From Palaeococcus pacificus DY20341 (GTDB lineage Archaea > Methanobacteriota_B > Thermococci > Thermococcales > Thermococcaceae), in NCBI RefSeq assembly GCF_000725425.1, contig NZ_CP006019.1, forward strand, positions 868,001-932,000: a stretch of DNA of 64,000 nt, written 5' to 3'. A program made the translations under genes and the position numbers. Under the pieces are notes generated by a model, which saw only the letters and a program-made list of their open reading frames with translations, did not search any database and was not told the origin of the DNA. Below, one piece after another: positions 44,509 to 53,305 of this stretch (the stretch's first letter is position 1; each line of letters starts with the position of its first letter).

Positions 44509-45765
44509 TCAGCTCTTAGGGAACTTCTCATCTAAGATTTTCAATATCTCGTCCAGTCTATCAGGCTCGACCCACAATAGTTTTAGCTGATCCCAGAAGG
44601 CTTGCTGCCACTCTCCTCCAATGCTGTCGTCCAAGTCAGGAACTGTCACAGCTCCTTGGGCTACTTTTGCCACATCTCTCATTGGCTCCCAGTAGGCGTC
44701 TATTGGCACATTCTTATAGGTGGCTACTTTTCCAGCATTGGTCCCTACATGTATCTTCTGGCCTTCGGTGGCTAGGAACTTCACGAAAAGCTTGGCCTCT
44801 TCAGGGTGTTTGGTGTACTTTGGTATCATCCAGTAGTCAGGAGCCATTACCATTCCTTTAGCGCCAGGTAGTGTGAACATACCGAGGTCTGTTGGATCAT
44901 CCACCATTCCTGTTAGCCATGTACCCATGAAGTAGAGTGCGTAATCTCCATTCCACCACGCTGTCACTGCTGAGGTCCACTCGATTGGCTCGCTAAAGTA
45001 GCCGGCCTTTAGAAGTGGAACTATCCTGTTCTCGAATATCTCCTTAACTTGAGGATCTGTAAACTTAACCTCACCGTTTATAAGCTTGTACTGGAGCTCA
45101 GGGCCTCCAAAGGTTATCAAGAAGTGTTCAGTGACATCTGAAATAGGCCATCCAACGCTGTCACCTGTTACAATTGGAGCTTTTATACCCTCGATACCCT
45201 TTATCTTTTCAAGAAGTGCAACAAATTCATCCCAAGTTGTTGGAGGCGTTAGTCCATGCTTCTCGAAGAAGGATTTTCTATACCAGAAACCGGGCTTAGC
45301 TCCTGCTGTAAATGGAGCTCCATAAATCTTGCCGTCAGCTGTTACGGCGTCTAGAACTCCGCTTACATAGTCATCCTTATTTATTATGTCATTAAGCTCC
45401 ATGACGTGACCTTTTTTACCCATGTCTGTTATGAACCATCCCCACATGGCTATGACATCTGCTGGGGCCTCTTTTGAGTCAAATTGAAGCGGTAAGATTG
45501 TTGCTAAATCTTCTGCTCTTTGTGTTTTATACTCAATTTTTATGTTGGGATATTTGCTTTCAAAAGCATCAATGACCTTCTTAAACGCGTCAAACTCAGC
45601 CCCTGACCACGGGCCTATAACTGTCAGGGTTACCTGTTCTGGGGTAGTAGTTGTTTCGGTTGGTGTGGTGGTTGTTTCCTCACCGCCTATACATCCACTT
45701 GCTACTACTGCAAAAGCTACTAATCCAACTAAAAACAAACTTAATATCGACTTCCCATTTCTCAC
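44509..45765 (-). CDS. malE: Sugar-binding lipoprotein of the TreT operon ABC transporter
   Basis: A 418-residue binding protein with a lipoprotein leader ([15 protein letters not shown]), a short Thr-rich linker and a MalE-like body (VTLTVIGPWSGAEFDAFKKVIDAFESKYPNIKIEYKTQRAEDLATILPLQF). As I recall the T. litoralis trehalose/maltose-binding protein, this sequence differs through most of its length although TreT and TrmB are close homologues, so its sugar may not be the same. The GTG at 45765 has GAGGTG upstream; 45774 is an alternative. It is the first gene of the operon, under a palindrome-bearing promoter. Confidence 0.82.
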   Translation of the reverse strand: MRNGKSILSLFLVGLVAFAVVASGCIGGEETTTTPTETTTTPEQVTLTVIGPWSGAEFDAFKKVIDAFESKYPNIKIEYKTQRAEDLATILPLQFDSKEAPADVIAMWGWFITDMGKKGHVMELNDIINKDDYVSGVLDAVTADGKIYGAPFTAGAKPGFWYRKSFFEKHGLTPPTTWDEFVALLEKIKGIEGIKAPIVTGDSVGWPISDVTEHFLITFGGPELQYKLINGEVKFTDPQVKEIFENRIVPLLKAGYFSEPIEWTSAVTAWWNGDYALYFMGTWLTGMVDDPTDLGMFTLPGAKGMVMAPDYWMIPKYTKHPEEAKLFVKFLATEGQKIHVGTNAGKVATYKNVPIDAYWEPMRDVAKVAQGAVTVPDLDDSIGGEWQQAFWDQLKLLWVEPDRLDEILKILDEKFPKS

Positions 45766-45788
45766 GGGGAACACCTCAACAGATGTTG

Positions 45789-45803
45789 TATACTTTTAGT
45801 ATA
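45789..45803. promoter_or_regulatory. Palindromic operator over the malE TATA box
   Basis: TATACTTTTAGTATA is a perfect TATACT-N3-AGTATA palindrome. It overlaps the minus-strand TATA box (GCATATATAC, about 45800-45809), so binding would block the malE promoter. It contains TACTNNNAGTA, which I recall as the core recognised by TrmB at this operon in Pyrococcus. Confidence 0.75.
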
Positions 45804-45891
45804 TATGCTTTATGGTGAGTGGTGTATTTCTCTGAAATTACTGTCAATTATGGTTTATAATGTCATATTTAAGACACAGATGAGGAAGTGT

Positions 45892-45906
45892 TATACTCGC
45901 AGTATA
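45892..45906. promoter_or_regulatory. Palindromic operator over the PfkB kinase TATA box
   Basis: TATACTCGCAGTATA is a second perfect TATACT-N3-AGTATA palindrome, 103 bases from the first. It overlaps the plus-strand TATA box (AGTATATAAAA, 45901-45911) of the divergent kinase gene. The pair implies that the same repressor, probably TrmB, controls both directions. Confidence 0.75.
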
Positions 45907-45973
45907 TAAAATTATAAGTGATGCTTTAGCTAATGCTTTAAACCATCGCCTACAAGTTTAATCGGTGGGTAGT

Positions 45974-46915
45974 ATGATATTCGCTATTGGGGAGGTTTTG
46001 ATTGACGTAATAGCCAAAGAAGAAGGGCCCTTAAAGGATGTTAAGAGCTTTGAGAAGCACCCTGGGGGAGCACCAGCCAATGTGGCTGTAGGAATTGCAC
46101 GCTTAGGCATTAGCTCTGCTTTGATAAGCAAAGTTGGCAGGGATCCTTTTGGGGAGTTTTTAATCGAAAAGCTCAGGGAGGAAAGCGTTAATACTTCTTA
46201 CATCTCTGTTGATGAGGAAAAGCACACTGGGATTGTATTTGTTCAACTTATTGGAGCAAAACCGGAGTTTATTCTCTACGATGGAGTGGCATACTTCAAC
46301 TTGAAAAAGGAGGATGTTGATTATTCCTTTACTCAAAATGCTGAAATTCTCCACTTTGGAAGCGTTCTCTTTGCGAGAGAACCAAGCAGAGGAACAGCGT
46401 TTGATGTCCTCAAGGAAGCTAAAGGAAAAGTACCTTTAAGCTATGACGTGAACATTCGCCTTGACCTGTGGCGTGGAAGGGAAGATGAGATGCTTAGAGA
46501 CCTTGAGAAAGGGCTAAAACTTGCGGATATTGTTAAAATAGGCGACGGTGAGCTGGCTTTCTTGGAGGAGAGAGGAATAAATTTAGAAGACTTTGACTTT
46601 AAGCTCGTGGCGATTACAAAAGGCTCTGAGGGTAGCGAACTAATACATAATAATATTAATGTAAATGTGCCCGCGTATGATGTAAGGCCAGTTGACACGA
46701 CTGGGGCAGGAGATGCATTTATGGCCGCTCTTTTGACGTCTCTGCACTATTTAGGCAAGCTTGAAAGCTTAAAGCTTAAAAGAGAGGAGCTCTTGACAAT
46801 AGGTCGCTTTGCCAATCTTGTTGCTGCACTTTCGACGCTCAAAAGAGGGGCTTGGAGCGTTCCAACTGTGGACGAGCTTAAAAAGTATGAAGAAGGAAGA
46901 AAAGTGCTGCTTTAG
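45974..46915 (+). CDS. PfkB-family sugar kinase, fructokinase-like
   Basis: A 313-residue ribokinase-family kinase. N-terminal signature FAIGEVLIDVIAKEEG and GGAPANVAVGIARLG; C-terminal signature DTTGAGDAF from residue 241, with Asp247 as catalytic base. Bacterial fructokinases share 'GGAPANVA' and 'HFGSV'. The ATG at 45974 follows GGTGGGTAG. The gene is divergent from malE with a shared palindromic operator, so the kinase probably acts on a sugar released from the imported substrate. Its 3' end overlaps the convergent glycosyltransferase by 4 bases. Sugar specificity unproven. Confidence 0.82.
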   Translation: MIFAIGEVLIDVIAKEEGPLKDVKSFEKHPGGAPANVAVGIARLGISSALISKVGRDPFGEFLIEKLREESVNTSYISVDEEKHTGIVFVQLIGAKPEFILYDGVAYFNLKKEDVDYSFTQNAEILHFGSVLFAREPSRGTAFDVLKEAKGKVPLSYDVNIRLDLWRGREDEMLRDLEKGLKLADIVKIGDGELAFLEERGINLEDFDFKLVAITKGSEGSELIHNNINVNVPAYDVRPVDTTGAGDAFMAALLTSLHYLGKLESLKLKREELLTIGRFANLVAALSTLKRGAWSVPTVDELKKYEEGRKVLL

Positions 46916-48060
46916 ACTCCCCATCTTTCCAAAAGGTAATCTTTTTCCTTCAAAAATATTTCAGCCCTCTCCCCTATGAGTTCTTCAGCCTCTAATGTGC
47001 TCATTTCTCTTGTCTTTTCCACAAAGTCCGCGGTCTTAGCGAAGTATAGAGGAACTAACGGTTCGGGCTTTTCTAATAGTCCTTCCTTGTATGCAACCGC
47101 AGCATCAAAGAGAACATGGCTCCAAAGCACATCATCCAAGTCAAAGGTTTTTATGGCTTTTTCAACGCCCTCAAATGTCTCTCTAGAGAGAATTTTCTTT
47201 AAAATTGGCTTATTTTTCTCAAAGCCCTCTTTCGCCTTCTTTTTTAAGTTTTCTAGGTTGATTTTAACTTCTTCTGGCTCTTTCTTTTCGAGTTTCCCTA
47301 AAATAGGCACATCGGAAATCTCTTTGGTGCTTCTCCACTTCTCTTCGTATTTTTTCATGAGCATGAACAGCGTGCCCACGACTTGATTGAACATTGGTCC
47401 TAAGGAAGCGGCTGGGTCTTTGGGGTTGTGTATCTTTAGGCCAAGAGCTGTCTGAACAACTTTAAAGCCTTCAGCCAAAGCTGTTGTCGTTAGGAAAATG
47501 TCAACACCAAACCTCGCTACGTCGCTTTTCCAAACCTCCTCGTTATCTAAGTAAACGTCAAAAAGCTTTGCACTAATGCCAAAGTCTCCACCTATGGGCT
47601 GTCTAACGTTGCAGCCGTAGAGCGAAGCAGTCATTGGATAAGCGATGTTGTTGGTAATAGTGCCGTCGTATTTGTGCCTTATGTAGTATGGAGCAACGAA
47701 GTCATAGCCGTGCATTATAGGCTTTGCAAAGCTGTGAATCCACTCTGGAGTTATACTCCTCAAATCGCTGTCCACAAAAACGATGGCATCTACTTCTTTC
47801 TCCTTTGCCAATTCCATTAGCTCTTTCATAGCACTTCCCTTTCCGGGTATAGGCCACTTGTAAGTGAAGCTCATTACCTCAACGCCTTCTGGAACTCTCG
47901 TGTTAAGAACAACGCTTCTTGTGTTGTCGCTGCTTCCTCCATCAGCGTTCGCTATGATTCCTCCATCAAAGTATCTTTTGAGGCCTTCCGCAGCCTGTTT
48001 AACGACAAAAGCTATTGTGTCTGCATTATTGTAGCTGGGTATTCCTACCATGACCTTCAT
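46912..48060 (-). CDS. GT2-fold glycosyltransferase, glycosylglycerate synthase-like
   Basis: A 382-residue GT-A enzyme. The N-terminus MVGIPSYNNADTIAFVVKQA and NADGGSSDNTR bind the nucleotide sugar; PIPGKGSAMKELM and the D97-S-D99 metal motif (VDSDL) follow. 'PIGGDFGISAKLFDVYLDNEEVWKSDVARFGVDIFLTTTALAEG' recalls the acceptor region of glucosyl-(3-phospho)glycerate and mannosylglycerate synthases (PLGGE ... SDWGIDT). The C-terminal third is helical. The ATG at 48060 follows GGAGGG. A glycerate 2-kinase lies in the same cluster (55464), which fits glycerate as acceptor or product. The exact reaction is inference. Confidence 0.65.
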   Translation of the reverse strand: MKVMVGIPSYNNADTIAFVVKQAAEGLKRYFDGGIIANADGGSSDNTRSVVLNTRVPEGVEVMSFTYKWPIPGKGSAMKELMELAKEKEVDAIVFVDSDLRSITPEWIHSFAKPIMHGYDFVAPYYIRHKYDGTITNNIAYPMTASLYGCNVRQPIGGDFGISAKLFDVYLDNEEVWKSDVARFGVDIFLTTTALAEGFKVVQTALGLKIHNPKDPAASLGPMFNQVVGTLFMLMKKYEEKWRSTKEISDVPILGKLEKKEPEEVKINLENLKKKAKEGFEKNKPILKKILSRETFEGVEKAIKTFDLDDVLWSHVLFDAAVAYKEGLLEKPEPLVPLYFAKTADFVEKTREMSTLEAEELIGERAEIFLKEKDYLLERWGV

Positions 48061-48087
48061 TTTTATTCCCTCCAAAATACAACCATC

Positions 48088-48099
48088 TAAAGTGGTTTA
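48088..48099. promoter_or_regulatory. TAAAGTGGTTTA motif, copy 1
   Basis: TAAAGTGGTTTA (inverted repeat TAAA-N4-TTTA) lies in the divergent region of the glycosyltransferase and the first oxidoreductase, about 12 bases upstream of ATTATATAC. An identical 12-mer occurs before the binding-protein gene at 50245, at similar distance from its TATA box. Confidence 0.55.
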
Positions 48100-48152
48100 T
48101 AATGAGAAATCATTATATACTTTTTGTTGACTACATGAATAAGGGGGAAGCT

Positions 48153-49181
48153 ATGGCAGAGGTTTTAAAGGTTGGGGTGATTGGGTGTGGGAATATCTTC
48201 AATTTAGCGCACAAAGATGCTTTGAAGAAGATAAGTGGAGTGAAAGTAACCGCCTGTATGGATATTAACGAAAGTAGAGCAAAGGACGGGGCTAAAGAGT
48301 TCAAAGCAGAGGCTTATACTAATTTGGACGAGTTTCTTGATTTGGACTTGGACGTTGTACAAATTCTAACCCCTACCTATACTCACGCAGAAATCGCTAT
48401 CAAGGCTCTAAAAAGCGGGAAGCACGTGATAGTTGAGAAGCCCATCGCCTTGAAGACGAGCGAAGCGAGGAAGATGATAAAAACCGCTGAGAAAGAGGGC
48501 TTAAGGCTCTTCGTGGGGCACGTTAGGCGCTTTGACAAGAGGTGGGTCCAAATTAAAGAGGTAATAAAGAAGAGGAACATCCTTCCGATGCAGATCAAGA
48601 AGAGTGAAGTTCAAGGTCTTCCTTTCCCGGTCCACTATTGGTACTGGGATGAAGAGAAGAGCGGTGGAGTTGCCATTGATCTAGGCGTCCATGTTACTGA
48701 TTTCCTGAGGTGGTTTTTTGAAAGCGAACCTGTGCAGGTTTTTGCAATTGGGAAAATGATAAAGGAGGAGGCAAAAGTAAACAGCACTTACGACCACTTT
48801 ATCATGATGATTAAGTTTGAGGGTGGCAAGGTTGGAATAGCTGAAGTGAGCTGGGCTTATCCATATCCAGCACGCTATGGTGTGTTTTACCACCATCTTG
48901 ATATAATAGGCAAGAACGGAAGAATACGCTATACTCCGATGGACACGCCGGTGGTTGGAGTTGCCAAGAGTCAGTTTGAGATGCCTCGCTTCTCTCCGCT
49001 TCTTTCCACGTTTCCAGATGCTTTTGAGAGAGAGCTCAGATACTTCTTTGAGTGCATAAAGAGGGATGTAGAATCTATGATAACAGCCAACGATGCTTTG
49101 GTAGCACTTGAAATTGCGGAGAAAGGTGTAGAATCTGCCAAAAGGGGAAAAGCGGTTAAATTTGGGGGTGAAACATTATGA
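48153..49181 (+). CDS. Gfo/Idh/MocA-family NAD(P)-dependent oxidoreductase 1
   Basis: A 342-residue dehydrogenase: Rossmann start VGVIGCGNIFNLAHKDAL, cofactor helix, the EKP motif in GKHVIVEKPIALKT and a C-terminal sheet domain with GGVAIDLGVHVTDFLRWFF, whose Asp and His are the usual catalytic residues. The family oxidises or reduces sugars and cyclitols. The ATG at 48153 is chosen because GGGGGAAG precedes it and the TATA box (about 48112) predicts transcription from about 48140. Stop and next start overlap (ATGA). Substrate unknown. Confidence 0.85.
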   Translation: MAEVLKVGVIGCGNIFNLAHKDALKKISGVKVTACMDINESRAKDGAKEFKAEAYTNLDEFLDLDLDVVQILTPTYTHAEIAIKALKSGKHVIVEKPIALKTSEARKMIKTAEKEGLRLFVGHVRRFDKRWVQIKEVIKKRNILPMQIKKSEVQGLPFPVHYWYWDEEKSGGVAIDLGVHVTDFLRWFFESEPVQVFAIGKMIKEEAKVNSTYDHFIMMIKFEGGKVGIAEVSWAYPYPARYGVFYHHLDIIGKNGRIRYTPMDTPVVGVAKSQFEMPRFSPLLSTFPDAFERELRYFFECIKRDVESMITANDALVALEIAEKGVESAKRGKAVKFGGETL

Positions 49182-50191
49182 AAAAGATTAACTTTGGGAT
49201 AATAAGCTACGCCCACCCCCACGCTTTGAGGTATGCTCAAATGATAGGGGAAAATAGGAAAGCCCGTCTTTATGCAATTTCCGGGGATGGTTCGAACTCA
49301 GATGTGGCAAGAGGGGAAGCTAAGAAGTACAAAGCTAGGTTTTATGACGATTATGAGGCTCTATTGAAGGATGAGAGCATAGATGCTGTTTACATAGCCA
49401 TTGAAACTTACAGACACAAGGAAGTCGCAATAAGGGCTGCGGAAGAGGGGAAGCATATTCTCCTAGAGAAGCCCATTGCTTTAACGCTTGATGATGCGGA
49501 TGAAATAATCAAGGTTGCAAAAAAGAATGGTGTTAAGCTGATGGTTCCATTCAACCCGCGCTTCACAACGCCCCTAATTAGGGCCAAGCTAATGATAGAA
49601 GCAGGTGAAATAGGGGAACTTGAGTACATAAACGCCATCTCAGAATACGTCAAGCCTCCAATATTCCTCCAAGGCCTCGATATGAGCTGGTTTTTGGACA
49701 TAGATAAATCAGGCGGAGGAGGCTTTATGGACACAGCTCCTCACGGTATAGACTCTCTCCTCTGGCTCATAAAGAGCGAACCTAAAAAGATCTATGCGGA
49801 AATAGGGTCAAAGCTCTATGGCTTTCCTGTTGATGATATTGGAACTGCCCTCTTAGAGTTCAAAAATGGGGTCATAGCGCTTTTAAGTGCTGGTTGGGGC
49901 AATCCAAGGGGCTACTCATATGGACTTGAAATAAAATACTATCTGGTTGGAAAAGAAGGCTTTTTGGACGTTAGGACAGCTTATCCTGACTTTACAGTTT
50001 ATCAGGAGCGGGCTGAGAAGATCTATTGGGAAAGGCCGGATGTAAAGAGCATAGTGTCTTCATTTATCAACTCCATCCTAAAAGATGAAGAGCCTCCGAT
50101 AACAGGAGAGGATGCTAAAAAGAACTTAGCGATAGTTTTAGCAGCTTACGAGTCTTCAAAGCATGGAAAGGCAATTAAACTCTCCTTCTAA
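49178..50191 (+). CDS. Gfo/Idh/MocA-family NAD(P)-dependent oxidoreductase 2
   Basis: A 337-residue second member of the same family, translationally coupled to the first. The N-terminus 'NFGIISYAHPHALRYAQMI' lacks the usual GxGxxG loop (it reads GIISYAHPHA), while GKHILLEKPIALTL and GGGFMDTAPHGIDSLLWLI are intact. The altered loop may change nucleotide binding or specificity. Two adjacent, diverged Gfo/Idh enzymes commonly act in sequence on one sugar, for instance oxidation and re-reduction at different carbons. Confidence 0.82.
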   Translation: MKKINFGIISYAHPHALRYAQMIGENRKARLYAISGDGSNSDVARGEAKKYKARFYDDYEALLKDESIDAVYIAIETYRHKEVAIRAAEEGKHILLEKPIALTLDDADEIIKVAKKNGVKLMVPFNPRFTTPLIRAKLMIEAGEIGELEYINAISEYVKPPIFLQGLDMSWFLDIDKSGGGGFMDTAPHGIDSLLWLIKSEPKKIYAEIGSKLYGFPVDDIGTALLEFKNGVIALLSAGWGNPRGYSYGLEIKYYLVGKEGFLDVRTAYPDFTVYQERAEKIYWERPDVKSIVSSFINSILKDEEPPITGEDAKKNLAIVLAAYESSKHGKAIKLSF

Positions 50192-50244
50192 ATCTTATTT
50201 TTAGTTTTTGGAGGGGTTATTCCTTTTTTCAAATTGCAACTACT

Positions 50245-50256
50245 TAAAGTGGTTTA
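50245..50256. promoter_or_regulatory. TAAAGTGGTTTA motif, copy 2
   Basis: The same 12-mer as at 48088-48099. It is followed by the TATA box CTTATATACG (about 50267-50276) of the binding-protein gene. Being upstream of TATA in both cases, it could be an activator site, possibly for the TrmB-like protein at 54428. Confidence 0.55.
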
Positions 50257-50317
50257 CATCATAAGGCTTATATACGAGAGGATAAAGAATTATTATGAAT
50301 CGCTGAGGTGATGTGCC

Positions 50318-51601
50318 GTGAAGAAAGGCATACTAGGTTTGTTTTTAGTTGGAGTAATGGCTTTTGCCATTGTGGCAAGCGGCTGTATAGGCGGACAAAA
50401 GGAGGAAGCAAAAGTTCTTTGGCTGTCAACACAGCTCAATCCGCCCGAGGAGAGAGTTTTTGTCCAGGATGAGCTTTTGAGCAAATTTACAGATGAGACA
50501 GGGATTGAGGTAGAGTTTGTTCCAATTTCTTATTCGGACTTGTCCATGAGGCTTGAGAGTGAAGTGCAAACTGGAAAGGTTACCATTGATCTCATTGGTG
50601 AGCTCCACGGTGGATTGGACTACTTTAACTCTAAGGGATGGCTCATGGATTTAAGCGACAAAAAGCTCGAAGGAAGGACTTTCATATCAACCTTCGAAAA
50701 GTACTCAACAATAGGTGGAAAGAAAGTGTACATCCCATGGATGAGCGCTACATACGTCATGGTTGTCAACAAGAAAGCCTTTGACTACCTCCCCGATGGG
50801 CTTACAAAGGATGATGTGATGAAGGGAACTGATAAGTGGACCTACGATGCGTTCTTAGAGTGGGCTAAAAAGCTAAAAGAAGAGACAGGTTCACCACAAG
50901 TTGGCTTCCCGGCAGGACCAAAGGGACTCTTCGTTAGATTCCTCCATGGATACATCTATCCAGCATACACAGGCTATCAAGCTAAAGCATTCGACTCATC
51001 CGATGCAGCTCCAATGTGGAACTATCTCAAAGAGCTCTGGCCATACGTGCACCCATCGAGCACCACTTGGGATGCTATGAGCGACCCACTTCTCAAAGGA
51101 GAGGTTTTAATTGCTTGGGATCACACTGCGAGAATAAAGACTGCTATAGTTGAGAAGCCAGACGACTTCGTAGTAGTTCCCGTTCCAAGAGGGCCAAAAG
51201 GAAGAGGATTCATCTTAGTCGTGGTTGGCTTGGCAATTCCAAAGGATGCTCCAAACGCAGATGCTGCTTGGGAACTCATCGACTACCTAACAAAGCCTGA
51301 GACTCAAGTTAAAGTCCTTGAGAAAGTTGGATTCTTCCCAACAGTTAAGGAAGCGAGTGGAGCTTTACCCGAGGGGCCGCTAAAGATATTGGCAGAGGGT
51401 GTAGCCGCTCAAGCAGGAACACCTGATGCAGTAGTTGCCATGATCCCGAACTTGGGAGCAAAGGGAGGAGAATTCAAGGATGTCTATAGAACGGCATTCG
51501 AGAGAATCGTCCTAAAGGGAGAAGACCCAGCCACAGTCACCAAAGAGCTTGGGCCAAAGCTCAAAGGGCTCTTTGATGAAGTAGGAATAGAGGTTCCATG
51601 A
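50318..51601 (+). CDS. Sugar-binding lipoprotein of a second carbohydrate ABC transporter
   Basis: A 427-residue protein with lipoprotein leader MKKGILGLFLVGVMAFAIVASGC, nearly the same leader as MdxE, and a MalE/UgpB-type body (EAKVLWLSTQLNPPEERVFVQDELLSKFTDETGIEVEFVPISYSDLSMRLE). There is no Thr-rich linker. The GTG start follows GAGGTGAT. First gene of an SBP-permease-permease-ATPase-regulator-kinase operon. The sugar is unknown. Confidence 0.85.
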   Translation: MKKGILGLFLVGVMAFAIVASGCIGGQKEEAKVLWLSTQLNPPEERVFVQDELLSKFTDETGIEVEFVPISYSDLSMRLESEVQTGKVTIDLIGELHGGLDYFNSKGWLMDLSDKKLEGRTFISTFEKYSTIGGKKVYIPWMSATYVMVVNKKAFDYLPDGLTKDDVMKGTDKWTYDAFLEWAKKLKEETGSPQVGFPAGPKGLFVRFLHGYIYPAYTGYQAKAFDSSDAAPMWNYLKELWPYVHPSSTTWDAMSDPLLKGEVLIAWDHTARIKTAIVEKPDDFVVVPVPRGPKGRGFILVVVGLAIPKDAPNADAAWELIDYLTKPETQVKVLEKVGFFPTVKEASGALPEGPLKILAEGVAAQAGTPDAVVAMIPNLGAKGGEFKDVYRTAFERIVLKGEDPATVTKELGPKLKGLFDEVGIEVP

Positions 51602-51614
51602 AGGAGGAGGGGCT

Positions 51615-52466
51615 ATGGAGAGGAAGTCTCTTCTCCCCTATCTTTTAATTTTACCCGCTTTTGCTTACTTATTGTTCTTTGTTGGTTATCCTTTAGTTCA
51701 GGCTCTATTTTTGGCATTCACTAAAAATGGTGTATTTTCTTTAGATACCGTTCGCAAAACTATTAGTGATTACTACTTTTGGAGCGCCCTCAAATATACA
51801 ATCGCTTTGGCCATTGCTATAGTCCCTACTCAACTGGCTTTGGCGGTTGTTCTTGCTCTAATCATGAACCGCTTTTTTAGGGGTAGGGATCTGGCCATAT
51901 ATGCTTTGGTGATTCCCCTTACAATAAGCGATGTTGCTGCCGGTTTGATCTGGTATTCTATGCTCTCACCCTACGGCTTCCTGAACAAGCTTTTAATAAA
52001 TATTGGAATCATAAGCCAGCCAATTTACTTTTTCGGCTATCAATTCAGGAGCATGGAGTTCTTGGCTATAGTCTTGGCAGAGGTTTGGAGAGCCACTTCG
52101 ATAGTTTTCGTAATAATCCTCGCCGGATTGCAGATGATAAGCAAAGAGTACCTTGAGGCAGCGGATGTCTTTGGGGCCAGCTACTGGATGAAGCTTAGGA
52201 GAATCGTTATCCCCATGCTAAAGCCCAGCATACAGAGTGCCCTAATCATTAGAACGCTCTTTGCTATGCAGGTCTTCGGTATAGTATGGATTTTGGCCGG
52301 TAGGGATATTCCCGTTTTGGCCGGAGAAGGATTTTACCAGCTCACGGAGATTCACGACTATGGGGTGGCCTCTATATATGCCCTCGTCATAGCAGGCCTC
52401 TCCATACTCCTTGGGGCTTTGTACATAAAGTTCCTTAGGGCTGAATACCTGGAGGTGAAGGTATGA
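51615..52466 (+). CDS. Sugar ABC transporter permease, MalF type
   Basis: A 283-residue permease, six helices. N-terminus 'LLPYLLILPAFAYLLFFVGYPLVQALFLAFTK'; EAA loop EYLEAADVFGASYWMKLRRIVIPMLKPS (about residues 176-203). AAGGAGGAGG precedes the ATG. Overlaps the next gene by ATGA. Confidence 0.88.
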   Translation: MERKSLLPYLLILPAFAYLLFFVGYPLVQALFLAFTKNGVFSLDTVRKTISDYYFWSALKYTIALAIAIVPTQLALAVVLALIMNRFFRGRDLAIYALVIPLTISDVAAGLIWYSMLSPYGFLNKLLINIGIISQPIYFFGYQFRSMEFLAIVLAEVWRATSIVFVIILAGLQMISKEYLEAADVFGASYWMKLRRIVIPMLKPSIQSALIIRTLFAMQVFGIVWILAGRDIPVLAGEGFYQLTEIHDYGVASIYALVIAGLSILLGALYIKFLRAEYLEVKV

Positions 52467-53296
52467 ACGACGAAACAAAGTTCCTGCTGAAGAGGATAGC
52501 GTTCTACTCTGTAGTTTTTACATTTGTGATATGGGTAGTACTCCCCCTAATCGTGGCAATCCTCTACGCCTTCTCTTCAAAGCTCGACTACTATGATCCC
52601 AGCAAAATCATTCCCACACACTTCACGAAGGAATACGTTCAAATCATACTCTTCACCCTTGGGGCATGGGACGGCATAAAGAACAGCGTAATCGTAGCCC
52701 TCATTACAATACTCATAAGCTTCGCTTTAGGAGTTCCTGCAGGATATGCCATTGCTAAGTTCGTTTTCCCAGCAAAGGACACACTAAAACTCTCAATAGT
52801 TGCCCTCAGGATGTTCCCAATACCCGTGATGGCCATTCCATTGGTGGTGCTTTATATAAGGCTCCGCTTAGTGGATACATTGCTTGGAGTGGCGTTAGCA
52901 CACACAGCTATGGCCCTCCCATTCGTGGTGCTCATCACATCTAGCATTTTTGCAGGTGTTTCAAAGGAGTACGAGGAAGCGGCGATGGTATTTGGGCTCA
53001 CGCGCCTGGGCTCGTTTTTAAAGATAACACTTCCCTTGGCACTCCCCGGGTTAGCCGCTGCAGCAATGTTCACCTTTGTCATGTCTTGGAACGAAGTTTT
53101 CGTTGCCTCAGTGCTAACGCTCTATCACAGAACTCTGCCAGCTCAAATACTTTCGATAATGGCAGGTTCGAGCGGAGGGGCGGCACCCGACTACTATAGA
53201 TTTGCGGCTGCATTCATCATGACGATCCCTGCCATGATATTCATATTCTTTGCAAGGAAGTATCTGATCAGCATGTGGGGTATAACCCTTAAGTGA
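52463..53296 (+). CDS. Sugar ABC transporter permease, MalG type
   Basis: A 277-residue permease with six helices and EAA loop 'KEYEEAAMVFGLTRLGSFLKITLPLALPGLA', in which the usual Gly-Ala is changed to FGLTR. The C-terminus LISMWGITLK is typical (RGLTxGAVKG-like). GGAGGTGAAGGT precedes the ATG, inside the end of the previous gene. Confidence 0.87.
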   Translation: MNDETKFLLKRIAFYSVVFTFVIWVVLPLIVAILYAFSSKLDYYDPSKIIPTHFTKEYVQIILFTLGAWDGIKNSVIVALITILISFALGVPAGYAIAKFVFPAKDTLKLSIVALRMFPIPVMAIPLVVLYIRLRLVDTLLGVALAHTAMALPFVVLITSSIFAGVSKEYEEAAMVFGLTRLGSFLKITLPLALPGLAAAAMFTFVMSWNEVFVASVLTLYHRTLPAQILSIMAGSSGGAAPDYYRFAAAFIMTIPAMIFIFFARKYLISMWGITLK

Positions 53297-53305
53297 GGTG
53301 TTATT

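Noticed and set aside
50000-50020. Shared 12-mer TACATCATAAGG at about 10006 and 50254
   Set aside because: The two occurrences sit at different places relative to the promoters (after the start site before mdxE, before TATA at 50267), so a common role is unlikely.
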